Below, piece by piece: positions 23,300-31,334 of a stretch of DNA of 31,334 nt. The translations under genes were made by a program, and so were the position numbers. This DNA is from CAYSGX01 sp964518215 (lineage in GTDB: Bacteria > Bacteroidota > Bacteroidia > Chitinophagales > CAIOSU01). The stretch covers positions 1-31,334 of the forward strand of contig CAZFFP010000043.1 in assembly GCA_964518215.1 (NCBI GenBank), read 5' to 3'. The notes beneath the pieces are model-generated. The model had not been told where the DNA came from and made no database searches. It saw only the letters and a program-made list of their open reading frames with translations. Within the stretch, counting starts at the first letter, position 1, and the number at the start of each line of letters is the position of its first letter.

Positions 23300-24217
23300 T
23301 TACTGCAATACTCTCGGAATCAAACCTCTCAAGCCCATGTCAACAACATGCTCGCCTTTGAGTGGCTCCCACAAACCATTATTGTTTGGGTCGGTAAACT
23401 CAAAACTTTTATTGATAGAAAGCGAAACTTCTACAATAATATCTTTAGTTTCATTTCCGGTAATAACTAATGGCTGACCTTCAAATGCACCGGTTACAAC
23501 GCATGAGCCGGGAGGAATGGGCGAGGTTGCCGAAATTGGATTTGGAACGGTTGTAACGGCAGCATCTCCAGTAAGTGCATCTTTATAGGTAAATCCCGAA
23601 AAGTTTAAAGCATATTCAAAACCCCAATAGCCCTGATTTTTGTTGGCGTTCACGGTAATGTTTTCGTTTTTGATTTTGTAGGAATTGATATAAGTTCTGA
23701 ACCCTACAAACGATGCTACAGTTGCATCCACTGTTTGATTAATACTGAATCCGCTGATGGTGGTATCAATACGCATTTTCACATCATAATTTTGATACGC
23801 CAGCGAAACTCTGAGCCATTCATAGCTACCGGCAGGCACTTGCTTCAATGGAATTTCAAAAAAAACTTCCCTATCATTTTTTATAACTGCCACACTGTGT
23901 TTGATTGCAGTAGCTCCGCCTGCTGAAGTTTCTTCCTGATGATACAGAATAGCGCCATTGCCCAATTGAGTGAGCATGCCGGGAGCAATTTCTATATAAT
24001 GTGCGCTGATGCCATTAAATTTTGGCGATTGACCTGCATTCCCCGGAGGAATATCAACCGGCTCACCAAGATTCCCTAAACGCACCTGAGTAGAATCGAG
24101 TTTATATTTGAAAATCAATTTAGGTTCTGATGTTGCGTTTTTATTCTTATCGCAAGAAGACAAAAAAAGCCCCGACATTACAGCCGGAATAATGAGGAAT
24201 TTAAAAAGCGATTTCAT
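23300..24217 (-). CDS. Secreted lipoprotein of unknown function
   Basis: 305 residues from ATG at 24217; a longer frame begins at 24271 but the inner start gives a proper lipoprotein signal (M-K-S-L-F-K-F-L-I-I-P-A-V-M-S-G-L-F, lipobox L-S-S-C at about 20-23). The mature part is beta-rich with no family I recognise. It contains a turn of the form N-N-N-G-L-W-E-P-L near the end. It most likely sits in the outer membrane facing the periplasm or surface. A -7 box lies 20 bp upstream. The gene is divergent from the GNAT gene, only 44 bp away. Confidence 0.75.
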   Translation of the reverse strand: MKSLFKFLIIPAVMSGLFLSSCDKNKNATSEPKLIFKYKLDSTQVRLGNLGEPVDIPPGNAGQSPKFNGISAHYIEIAPGMLTQLGNGAILYHQEETSAGGATAIKHSVAVIKNDREVFFEIPLKQVPAGSYEWLRVSLAYQNYDVKMRIDTTISGFSINQTVDATVASFVGFRTYINSYKIKNENITVNANKNQGYWGFEYALNFSGFTYKDALTGDAAVTTVPNPISATSPIPPGSCVVTGAFEGQPLVITGNETKDIIVEVSLSINKSFEFTDPNNNGLWEPLKGEHVVDMGLRGLIPRVLQ

Positions 24218-24237
24218 GAGCGCTATTTTTGTGAGCA

Positions 24238-24245
24238 CAAAATTA
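24238..24245 (-). promoter_or_regulatory. Candidate -7 box for the lipoprotein gene
   Basis: TAATTTTG on the minus strand matches TAnnTTTG and would give a leader of about 13 bases. The divergent GNAT gene starts 17 bp away, so the two promoters must overlap. Confidence 0.4.
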
Positions 24246-24261
24246 CAAACATTATACCCGA

Positions 24262-24708
24262 ATGATACCATTTACATTTTCAGGCATCACAGAAATTCCT
24301 TTCGGCTCGGTATGGTATGCACTTTCTATCGCACTGCGTTATGATGTTTTAAGGAAGCCTTTAGGATTGAATTTTACTGCCGAACAACTTTCGAAAGAAG
24401 ATACAGAACATCATATTGTATATATTGAAAATGGTGAAGTATTGGGTTGTTTGGTTTTGGTTCCGAAAGAAAACGGAGTGATAAAAATGCGACAGGTAGC
24501 CGTTGCAGAGCAGTTGCAGGGAAAAGGTATTGGAAAAAAAATGGTGTTGTTTTCAGAATATTTTGCCAAAGAAAAAGGGTATACCCTCATGGATTTGCAC
24601 GCCAGAAAACCGGCTGTTCCATTTTATCTGCAAATGAATTATACTATTGAAGGAGAAGAATTTGAAGAGGTAAGCATTCCTCATTTCAGGCTAATAAAAA
24701 CACTTTAA
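24262..24708 (+). CDS. GNAT-family N-acetyltransferase
   Basis: 148 residues. The acetyl-CoA binding motif A is clear: I-K-M-R-Q-V-A-V-A-E-Q-L-Q-G-K-G-I-G-K-K-M-V at about 74-95. The motif B region (D-L-H-A-R-K-P-A-V-P-F-Y-L-Q-M-N-Y) follows, where the N-Y near the end is common in this fold. The first part (F-G-S-V-W-Y-A-L-S-I-A-L-R-Y-D-V-L-R-K-P-L) resembles small YjcF/ElaA-like acetyltransferases. The substrate cannot be told. The stop is 5 bp before the hydrolase gene, which points to co-transcription. Confidence 0.9.
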   Translation: MIPFTFSGITEIPFGSVWYALSIALRYDVLRKPLGLNFTAEQLSKEDTEHHIVYIENGEVLGCLVLVPKENGVIKMRQVAVAEQLQGKGIGKKMVLFSEYFAKEKGYTLMDLHARKPAVPFYLQMNYTIEGEEFEEVSIPHFRLIKTL

Positions 24709-24713
24709 ACCAC

Positions 24714-25481
24714 ATGAGTCTTAATTATAAAAAATCGGGAAAGGGAACACCACTTATTATTTTACATGGATTGTTTGGTTCATTAGATAACTGGCAGACT
24801 TTAGCCCGGAAATTTTCTGAACACTTTACAGTTTATCTTTTGGATTTGCCCAATCATGGGCGCTCGCCACATTTTGAAAAACACAATTATGAATTGCTTT
24901 CGGAAGAGTTATTAAAATTTTTAGACGAACAAAAAATTGAAAAGGCTCATTTCATCGGGCACTCTATGGGGGGTAAAGCAGTAATGAAATTTTCACTGCT
25001 GCATCCCGAGCGCGTATTGAAACAAATCATAGTAGATATTGCTCCTAAAAAATATCCACGCGGGCACGATGAAATTTTCGATGCGTTTTTTTCGCTGAAT
25101 CTTTCTGCCATTGAAAAACGCGAAGATGCCGATACGATGATGGCAGAAAAAATTTCACATGCTGCTATTCGAATGTTTCTGTTAAAAAATTTAGAGCGCA
25201 ATGCCGACAGCGGAAATTATGAATGGAAAATGAATCTTGAGGTGCTTCAACACGACTATGACGAAATAAGCGCTGCCATCCAAAGCAAAACTTCTGTAGA
25301 TATTCCAACTTTGGTCATTAGAGGTTCGCGCTCTGATTATGTAACCGATGAAGATTTAAAAATATTCAGGCAAATGTTTCCAAAAACAACAATGACCGAC
25401 ATTGAAAATGCCGGTCATTGGGTTCATGCCGAAGCTCCGGGGGAACTGCTGACCATCGTCAACCGGTTCCTGTTCGACTGA
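24714..25481 (+). CDS. Alpha/beta-hydrolase (YbfF-like esterase)
   Basis: 255 residues. Oxyanion-side motif L-H-G-L-F-G-S at 18-24, N-H-G-R-S at 47-51, nucleophile elbow G-H-S-M-G-G at 82-87 (Ser84), a likely acid in R-G-S-R-S-D-Y-V (near 209-216) and His in N-A-G-H-W-V-H-A near 236-243. This order matches short-chain esterases of the YbfF group. The natural substrate is unknown. Starts 5 bp after the GNAT gene and converges on the next gene, with 6 bp between stop codons. Confidence 0.92.
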   Translation: MSLNYKKSGKGTPLIILHGLFGSLDNWQTLARKFSEHFTVYLLDLPNHGRSPHFEKHNYELLSEELLKFLDEQKIEKAHFIGHSMGGKAVMKFSLLHPERVLKQIIVDIAPKKYPRGHDEIFDAFFSLNLSAIEKREDADTMMAEKISHAAIRMFLLKNLERNADSGNYEWKMNLEVLQHDYDEISAAIQSKTSVDIPTLVIRGSRSDYVTDEDLKIFRQMFPKTTMTDIENAGHWVHAEAPGELLTIVNRFLFD

Positions 25482-25487
25482 TATTTT

Positions 25488-27812
25488 TTATTGAACAATA
25501 AATTTTCTGATGTGCAGACGCGTATCATCGGTAATTTTTATCAGATACATGCCAGCCGAAAAATAATTTCTGTCTATCGGAATACTGTAATTTTCTTCGT
25601 CCAATTGTGCTTCATAAACCAATCTTCCTGAAATATTATCATACACCTGAACTTTCGTTCTGTTTAAACTTCCGGTTCCGCTCACACTGATGTTGCCTCC
25701 CACCGATACCGGATTTGGGAACACATTTACACTCATGGGCGAAAATGAATTGTTATTGTTTATGGTTACGATAGGCGAGTAGGTAAATGTGCCATCATAA
25801 TCGGTTTGTTTCAAACGATAATAAGATATGCCGATAAGCGGGTTATGGTCAACTGTATGATAGTTGGTTGTTTTAGAACTATTGCCTGCTCCAAAAACCA
25901 CCGCCAATTGTTCAAAATTGATTCCGTTATGACTTCTTTCTACTGTGAAAAAATCATTATTGATTTCGGCAGCAGTAGTCCATCTTACATCTACTCTCTT
26001 CAACACATTCAGTCGGGCAGAAAAATCTACCAGAGTTATTGGTAAAGACGAACTGCTTTGTTCTCTACCCATAGCAAACTCAGAAAACTGAGTTAAACCT
26101 TTTCTCAAAGAATAACCATGAGCAACTAATCTTCCATCGCCATTAACGGCATTGATAGTGCCTCCGCCATTGCTCCAGTCGGCTCCCGAAGTAGAGCCGG
26201 TAGGGCGTTTCAATATAGCAAACTGATTGTCGAGCATACCCGACATTCCGGCTATGTAACCATAAATATCATAAGAGCCACTTCCGGGATTTGAACTTGG
26301 TTCAATAGTCCACATACCGGTGGGGCTTACCGATAAATAATTCATATCGCCATCAGCCGCTATCAGGTCTTCGTCTGCATGATTCAATAAAGGTCCAAAA
26401 CGTGCATCAATATATGTAACACCGGTCATGGTATTATTTTTAATATCAGCACGTTGATAATTCACCGAGCCGACAGGAAAAGTATAAGTGGCAGTATTTT
26501 CGTCTATATACCTTCTTAAGGTTCCGTTGACATAACAAGCGCTGCTGAAATCTGAAATAGAAGAAGCACTCATGTTGGAAATAATCAGCATGTTGCTTCC
26601 GGTGGAAATTATACCATCTGCCATCGTGCAATGATTCGAAACTGTAACATCTGAATTCAGTGCAATGGCAGCATTTCCTGAAGCTGAATTAGCGAAAGTA
26701 ACATTGTAAAAATTGTTGTTGTTGGTTGCAATATTTTGTGAGCCTGTGCCACTGAACGTTACCGTTGCATTACGGGCATTGAATGTTCCGTTGACATTGT
26801 TCCAGTTGCCTTTAATATCAATATTATAATTAGAAGCAGAAGCATCTAAAGTGCCCGCCAAAATGGAAAGGTTGCCATTCAGCGAAATGTTGGCTCCCAT
26901 TGTTTTGGTGCCGCTGCCTTCTAACTGAATGTTATGAAAAGTACCCGCATTAGGATTGTTGACGGTTTGTGCAGAATTAGAGGAATAAACCACAGTAGAA
27001 CCCGATTGAAAATTATGGGTAAAGGTAGCCGGCAAATCTGTGGTTCCTGTCATAATGTAAGTGCCGCCATCTTCAATGGAAAAAGTTCTTCCCGAAGCTC
27101 CGGTTACTGAAAAACCTCCATTGCTCAGTCTGCCTTCTCTTACGGTTATGTTTCCATAAATTCTTGTTCCGGTAACACTTCCGCCAAGCGTAACTGTAGC
27201 CGAACTTGATTTGTCTACTATAAGATTAAAATATCGGTATTGCGGGTCTGAACTCAGCACAGGAAGAGTCATTGATATGCTTCCTGCCAATGTAATCGTG
27301 CTATTGGCAATTCCGGAAGCCCTGATTTCCCCTTCTTCATAGTTATCAATAGTTCCATGTAGAATCAGATGCCCTCCTGAAAAGAACCGGAGAAACGCAT
27401 CTTGATACCATAATGAATTGAAAGATAAGTTGCCCTGAATGTTTAGGATTCCATATAAATGAATATACACTAAGCCCTCGGGTATGTCGCTTACTATCGA
27501 AACATTTCCGGAAACGGTTAATGCTCCAGCGGCTTGAATATTTAAACTCGCTGCACTTGATGAAGTTGAAACCGTAACGGAAGCTGCGCTTCTCGAGTCA
27601 GATACATCCACAGAATGCCCATCTGCAATAATCACATCATCTCCCGCTCCGGGCACTACTCCTCCGAGCCAAGTAGAAGTATTGTTCCAATCGCCCGAGC
27701 TTCCCGAGGTTATTGTAGCTGCCATCATTTCTGAAGGAGCGGCAGCAATAGCCAAACTGATAATAAAAAGCCATTTGAATGCTTTTACTATTGGCGCTAT
27801 TTGCGTTTTCAT
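25488..27812 (-). CDS. Large secreted Type IX cargo protein with beta-helix/G8-like N-terminus
   Basis: 774 residues from ATG at 27812; a longer frame from 27869 exists, but the inner ATG starts a signal peptide (M-K-T-Q-I-A-P ... L-F-I-I-S-L-A-I-A-A-A then M-M-A-A). The N-terminal region shows T-S-G-S-S-G-D-W-N-N-T-S-T-W-L-G-G and P-G-A-G-D-D-V-I-I-A-D-G, the pattern found at the start of repetitive right-handed beta-helix proteins. A long Ser/Thr/Asn/Gly-rich beta section follows. A fibronectin-like module near 630-700 (R-V-D-V-R-W-T-T-A-A-E-I-N-N-D-F-F-T-V-E-R-S) precedes the C-terminal sorting domain (V-N-V-F-P-N-P-V). It is expected at the cell surface or in the medium; its ligand is unknown. 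Confidence 0.85.
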   Translation of the reverse strand: MKTQIAPIVKAFKWLFIISLAIAAAPSEMMAATITSGSSGDWNNTSTWLGGVVPGAGDDVIIADGHSVDVSDSRSAASVTVSTSSSAASLNIQAAGALTVSGNVSIVSDIPEGLVYIHLYGILNIQGNLSFNSLWYQDAFLRFFSGGHLILHGTIDNYEEGEIRASGIANSTITLAGSISMTLPVLSSDPQYRYFNLIVDKSSSATVTLGGSVTGTRIYGNITVREGRLSNGGFSVTGASGRTFSIEDGGTYIMTGTTDLPATFTHNFQSGSTVVYSSNSAQTVNNPNAGTFHNIQLEGSGTKTMGANISLNGNLSILAGTLDASASNYNIDIKGNWNNVNGTFNARNATVTFSGTGSQNIATNNNNFYNVTFANSASGNAAIALNSDVTVSNHCTMADGIISTGSNMLIISNMSASSISDFSSACYVNGTLRRYIDENTATYTFPVGSVNYQRADIKNNTMTGVTYIDARFGPLLNHADEDLIAADGDMNYLSVSPTGMWTIEPSSNPGSGSYDIYGYIAGMSGMLDNQFAILKRPTGSTSGADWSNGGGTINAVNGDGRLVAHGYSLRKGLTQFSEFAMGREQSSSSLPITLVDFSARLNVLKRVDVRWTTAAEINNDFFTVERSHNGINFEQLAVVFGAGNSSKTTNYHTVDHNPLIGISYYRLKQTDYDGTFTYSPIVTINNNNSFSPMSVNVFPNPVSVGGNISVSGTGSLNRTKVQVYDNISGRLVYEAQLDEENYSIPIDRNYFSAGMYLIKITDDTRLHIRKFIVQ

Positions 27813-27952
27813 AATGCTGTTATTGGTTTGAAACATAGCTATAAATTTTAGGTGTTTCCGATTAAACACAATTGTTCAACAGGTTTTTACGGATACCGGC
27901 TTTTTAAGTTTCAAAAACTCAGCAAACTGTTTATTCTTTCCGACAAACATTA

Positions 27953-29464
27953 ATGAATATTTTTACCGCCACTAAGCAGATTATGGGAATTGTTCAGCGA
28001 CAAAGTATTATCGGAAGCATTATCGGTTATGTGGGCGTAGTAATAGGGTATATTAATGTGGTGCTGCTTTTTCCGAGGTTTTTTTCGCCCGATGAATTTG
28101 GTTTAACCCGGGTATTGATTTCGGCTGCAACATTACTATCTCAATTGGCGCTTTTAGGCGCGCCACAAACTATCATAAAATTCTTCCCTTATTTTAAAGA
28201 CGGTCGCATTTCCTCCCGAAGCTTTATAAGGTTTATTGGCACTACCATATTGTTTGGAATGGTGGTTTTTTCTGCCACCGGATGGGCATTCAAACATCAA
28301 ATAGTAGCGCTTTATGAAGTACATGCCTCACTTTTTGTTTCATACGCCTGGCTTTTGTTTCCAATGGTGATATTCATGACGCTATTCGAAGTGGCAGATG
28401 CCTATTCTAAAAGTTACTTTCGCATTGTAGTTCCGGTTTTTTTGCGCGATGTTTTTTTGCGCATTCTTACAACTTTAATCATTCTTCTTTTTGCTTTTCA
28501 TCTTATCGGATTTTCATTTTTCATCAATGTTTTTGTGGCAGTATATGGTTTGTGTGTAGCGGCAATATTGCTCTATTCTATCAGAATAACACCACAACTG
28601 CCGCCAACCGGTGCGGCTATCATTAAACCATCTGTTAAAAAAGCCATGTGGACTTATGGCGGTTATTCGCTGCTCAGCGCAACAGCAGTTGTGTTTATCA
28701 GCAATATTGATATTCTCATGCTCGGATATATTTTAGGCTTAAAAGATGTCGCCATTTATTCGGTGGCGTTTTTTGTGGCTACGGTCATTCAAATTCCTCA
28801 CCGCAATATTTCGCGCATTATGTCGCCAATACTGGCAGTGGCTTGGCAACACCGCGACATTAAAAAAATCCATTCGCTCTACCGGCAATCGTCCATCACG
28901 CTATTGATTGCAGGTGTTTGGTTGTTTATTTTGATTTGGAGCAATATTGACGAAATATTTTCGCTCATGCCTAAATCTGACATCTACCGCGAAGGAAAAA
29001 TGGTGATATTTTTTATAGGCATTTCGAGAGTGCTCGATATGGCTGCCGGAATAAATTCCGAAATCCTATCTATTACGCGCTATTATATTTTCAATCTGAT
29101 AACAGTTTTGTTGCTTATTGCCCTGATTGTAATTACCAATTATATTTTTATTCCATTGTATGGTATTGAGGGCGCAGCCTTTGCCACTTTGCTTTCGGTA
29201 ATCATTTATAATACCATTAAATACTGGTTCATTTTTTTCAAAATAAAAATTCAGCCTTTTTCAGTACATACGTTGAAGGTTTTGGTTGTATCCATATTGT
29301 TATTATTTGCCGGAATGTATTTTTCAATACAAATTCATCCGTTGGCAAGCATTCTTCTTAAATCAGTAGTGCTGAGTGTGTTGTTTTTTGCAGCCATTTA
29401 TTTTTCAAGATCTTCCGAAGAATTAAATATTTTGGTAAAAAAACTTGTAAACAGATGGAGGTAA
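27953..29464 (+). CDS. Polysaccharide/oligosaccharide flippase (Wzx/MOP superfamily)
   Basis: 503 residues with about 14 hydrophobic segments and short charged loops, the layout of Wzx-type flippases. The start region is I-I-G-S-I-I-G-Y-V-G-V-V-I-G-Y-I-N-V-V-L-L-F-P-R-F-F-S-P-D-E-F-G-L, where the helix followed by L-F-P-R-F-F-S-P-D-E-F-G is typical. It likely moves lipid-linked glycans across the inner membrane. The true start may be the inner ATG at 27983 (M-G-I-V-Q-R-Q). No glycan-synthesis genes are nearby, so it is probably an isolated copy; other MOP roles cannot be excluded. Confidence 0.85.
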   Translation: MNIFTATKQIMGIVQRQSIIGSIIGYVGVVIGYINVVLLFPRFFSPDEFGLTRVLISAATLLSQLALLGAPQTIIKFFPYFKDGRISSRSFIRFIGTTILFGMVVFSATGWAFKHQIVALYEVHASLFVSYAWLLFPMVIFMTLFEVADAYSKSYFRIVVPVFLRDVFLRILTTLIILLFAFHLIGFSFFINVFVAVYGLCVAAILLYSIRITPQLPPTGAAIIKPSVKKAMWTYGGYSLLSATAVVFISNIDILMLGYILGLKDVAIYSVAFFVATVIQIPHRNISRIMSPILAVAWQHRDIKKIHSLYRQSSITLLIAGVWLFILIWSNIDEIFSLMPKSDIYREGKMVIFFIGISRVLDMAAGINSEILSITRYYIFNLITVLLLIALIVITNYIFIPLYGIEGAAFATLLSVIIYNTIKYWFIFFKIKIQPFSVHTLKVLVVSILLLFAGMYFSIQIHPLASILLKSVVLSVLFFAAIYFSRSSEELNILVKKLVNRWR

Positions 29465-29522
29465 AACTTCGGTTGGAATACCTTGCAATAAGTTTTATGT
29501 TTAACCAATAAAAATATTCCCC

Positions 29523-29888
29523 ATGGATATCAAAACATACCTTTCAGAAAGCGAGAAAACTTTGTCGGAAAAATTTTATGCCGACACAGCCAAAACTCAA
29601 AAACTTCTCCATGCTGCCATAGGGCTTGCTACCGAAAGCGGTGAAATGTTAGACCAAATGAAAAAAGTGGTTTACTACGGAAAGCAATTAGACCAAACCA
29701 ATATCAAAGAAGAATTGGGCGACCTGATGTGGTATATGGCAATTATGCTGCGCGAGTTGGATATGGATTTTGAAGAAGTGCTCGAAGTAAACATCAATAA
29801 ACTGCGTGCCCGCTACGGAGAAAAATTTACAGAAAACGGAGCGCTTCATCGCAACCTGGAAAAAGAAAGAGAAATATTAGAGCAATAA
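29523..29888 (+). CDS. MazG-like nucleotide pyrophosphohydrolase
   Basis: 121 residues, all-alpha, with the metal-binding acidic pairs of the MazG/all-alpha NTP-PPase group: E-S-G-E at 38-41 and E-E-L-G-D at 63-67. These would hydrolyse nucleoside triphosphates to monophosphate and pyrophosphate for house-cleaning. The single-domain length matches phage- and plasmid-type MazG proteins as well as chromosomal ones. It follows the flippase after 58 bp in the same direction and converges on the next gene, with 4 bp between stops. Confidence 0.9.
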   Translation: MDIKTYLSESEKTLSEKFYADTAKTQKLLHAAIGLATESGEMLDQMKKVVYYGKQLDQTNIKEELGDLMWYMAIMLRELDMDFEEVLEVNINKLRARYGEKFTENGALHRNLEKEREILEQ

Positions 29889-29892
29889 TAAC

Positions 29893-30405
29893 CTACTCTT
29901 TCTCCTCCTTTACAACTTCCATATTATTCAACAGTATGGTGGAAGCATTCTGAATAACGGAGTGGTATATTTCAATTAAATCAAACTGTAAATCCTGGAG
30001 CACATAAGCGCGGCAACGGTCATCCAAAGTGAGGTGTTGCAAATACATTTGCATGGTGTCGTTCTTTTCAGGAAGATAAACCAATCTGAACTCGTGCATT
30101 TTGCAGCCGCCACCGTATTTTACCGACACAAGTAGTTTCTTGTCTTCTAAAATGGCTTTTTGAATAGTAAATGTGAGTTCTTTGCTGTCGGGTATAAAAT
30201 CTTGCTCAACTTTTAATGGCAGTGTGCTGTAACTTATTTTTTTTAAAGAGTCGGTTACTATAACTGACGATTGAAGCATGGGTATTTTTTCGTCTTTAAC
30301 CTTTTGTTGCTTTGCTACACTTTTAGCATTGTTGCATGAAACAATTGCCGCTAAGAGAGCGATGCAGCCTACTATTCGCAAAAGATTAATAGAGAAAAAA
30401 TTCAT
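29893..30405 (-). CDS. Small lipoprotein of unknown function
   Basis: 170 residues. Signal peptide with lipobox: I-V-G-C-I-A-L-L-A-A-I-V-S-C-N, Cys near residue 24, then a polar linker. The mature domain is beta-rich with two Cys (G-G-G-C-K-M-H-E and D-D-R-C-R-A-Y-V) that could pair. I do not recognise the family; the G-G-G-C-K-x-H pattern also occurs in other small Bacteroidota lipoproteins (recollection, not checked). It lies 17 bp after the protease gene on the same strand and may be co-transcribed with it. Confidence 0.72.
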   Translation of the reverse strand: MNFFSINLLRIVGCIALLAAIVSCNNAKSVAKQQKVKDEKIPMLQSSVIVTDSLKKISYSTLPLKVEQDFIPDSKELTFTIQKAILEDKKLLVSVKYGGGCKMHEFRLVYLPEKNDTMQMYLQHLTLDDRCRAYVLQDLQFDLIEIYHSVIQNASTILLNNMEVVKEEKE

Positions 30406-30422
30406 TCCTGCGATTAATATTT

Positions 30423-31334
30423 CTATTGAAAAAACCTTTTAACACACCATCCGTTTTCAGATTGAATTCGCACTAAATACACCCCCTGCGAAAGCGATTC
30501 TATATTAAATTGAACCTTGCTTTCATGGATGTTTTTTTCAGTAAGCAAAACCTTTCCTTCTACTGAAATTATCTCTGCTAAAGTAAAGCCTGAATTCTGA
30601 TTGGATGATTGTATGGTAAGTGTTCGTTGATTTTTGGCGAGTATAATATCGTCAGAAATATTTCTAGAAACAATACCGGTAAGACCCCCCGTATGCGATG
30701 TAATCCAATTATTGTAGTTCATCACTTTTGTATAAACACCAGGATAATTGGCAGCAGCACAATCATATCCCCAACTCACCAAGCCCGTAACAAACCATTC
30801 GTTATTTTCAAAGACAAGTAAAGGACCGCCACTATCGCCAAAACAGGCATCTATGCCGCCCGCCATGTATCCCGCACAAATCATATTGGAAGAAACTTCT
30901 CCGTCATAAGAATTTGGACCATTACATGCTGAAGTTGCTATAATTGGAACCGTTGCCTGTAACAAAGTATCCGATGGATTTCCGTTGACCGGATGTGTAT
31001 CGCCCCATCCTAAAACAATATGTTGTCTGCCCGAAGCAACCAACTGTGTCATGCTTGCATCGGGAATACGAGCGGGAGTATTGCTGACGGGCTGTGCCAA
31101 CCGAATCAACGCTATATCATTCTCATCGGTCCAAAAATCATAATCAGGGTGCATGATGAGCGTATCTGCATTGATAATTTGATGACCTGCCAATGGTGCA
31201 TTCAAATAATATACATCGAAGAATGCTTTGACTGTATTTACCGTTTCTCCAAAGAGGCAATGAGCAGCAGTGAGTACCCAGTTGGGCGCTATCAAAACAC
31301 CTCCGCAAAAATGGCTCGATGCAAGGTTGTTGTT
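30423..31334 (-). CDS. Secreted trypsin-like serine protease with sorting domain, N-terminus cut by window edge
   Basis: The reading frame is open past 31295 to the window edge: it continues upstream as S-S-H-F-C-G-G-V-L-I-A-P-N-W, so the real start lies beyond 31334. The S1 catalytic triad is complete: His in L-T-A-A-H-C, Asp in E-N-D-I-A-L-I-R-L, and Ser in C-F-G-D-S-G-G-P-L-L. A second disulphide pair and the S1 W-G-Y segment (G-L-V-S-W-G-Y-D-C) are present. Trypsin-like specificity depends on the Asp at position 189 of chymotrypsin numbering, which falls in I-D-A-C-F-G-D-S. The last ~80 residues form a Type IX sorting domain (G-V-Y-L-V-R-I ... V-K-R-F-F-Q). Expected to be released or surface-bound and to digest external protein. 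Confidence 0.9.
   Translation of the reverse strand, partial: NNNLASSHFCGGVLIAPNWVLTAAHCLFGETVNTVKAFFDVYYLNAPLAGHQIINADTLIMHPDYDFWTDENDIALIRLAQPVSNTPARIPDASMTQLVASGRQHIVLGWGDTHPVNGNPSDTLLQATVPIIATSACNGPNSYDGEVSSNMICAGYMAGGIDACFGDSGGPLLVFENNEWFVTGLVSWGYDCAAANYPGVYTKVMNYNNWITSHTGGLTGIVSRNISDDIILAKNQRTLTIQSSNQNSGFTLAEIISVEGKVLLTEKNIHESKVQFNIESLSQGVYLVRIQSENGWCVKRFFQ

Overview
The window looks like a scaffold from a member of the Bacteroidota (gliding/Type IX secretion lineage). Five encoded proteins end in the C-terminal sorting domain used by the Type IX secretion system (pattern LNVFPNP ... G.Y...). Lipoproteins carry short SxxC lipoboxes, several start sites lack a clear Shine-Dalgarno sequence, and two candidate promoters show the Bacteroidota -7 box TAnnTTTG. 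A run of exactly 100 N at 2401-2500 marks a scaffold gap, so the sequence is a draft assembly.

Region 1 (1-8295) is accessory. It holds an OLD-type ATP-dependent nuclease gene broken by an in-frame amber codon, a tyrosine recombinase (983-2035), and directly upstream of that recombinase an array of nearly identical 270-bp units that contains the assembly gap. Next come a DEDDh exonuclease/GIY-YIG nuclease fusion, a WYL-domain regulator, an unknown 106-residue protein, a DUF2177-type membrane protein, and a second, unrelated tyrosine recombinase (6854-8071) of the Bacteroidota conjugative-element type. The region ends at the 3' half of an initiator-tRNA-like gene (about 8245-8295) followed by a terminator. 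I read that fragment as the attachment-site scar of an integrated element whose other end lies left of the window.

Region 2 (8342-16226) starts the ordinary chromosome: era, a stand-alone glutamine amidotransferase of the TrpG/PabA type, glpD, then three consecutive genes for Type IX cargo proteins that share a related N-terminal domain. Region 3 (16537-20093, minus strand) holds a di-haem cytochrome c peroxidase, a nested palindrome of about 130 bp, and a dnaJ / four-helix-bundle (S23) / grpE chaperone cluster. Region 4 (20587-23162, plus strand) contains two paralogous AraC-type regulators with a degenerate heavy-metal-binding-like N-terminus, flanking a small charged protein, a cupin and a single-domain response regulator. 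Region 5 (23300-31334) mixes a lipoprotein, a GNAT acetyltransferase/alpha-beta hydrolase pair, a large Type IX protein, a polysaccharide flippase, a MazG-like pyrophosphohydrolase, a second lipoprotein and the C-terminal part of a secreted trypsin-like protease cut by the window edge.

The most unusual object is the recombinase-linked repeat array at 2036-2984. Its units are identical over most of their length, differ in two short blocks, end in a diverged unit on the side away from the recombinase, and seem to encode, or descend from, overlapping small genes of about 96 codons. I do not recognise this combination as a described system; its function is open.
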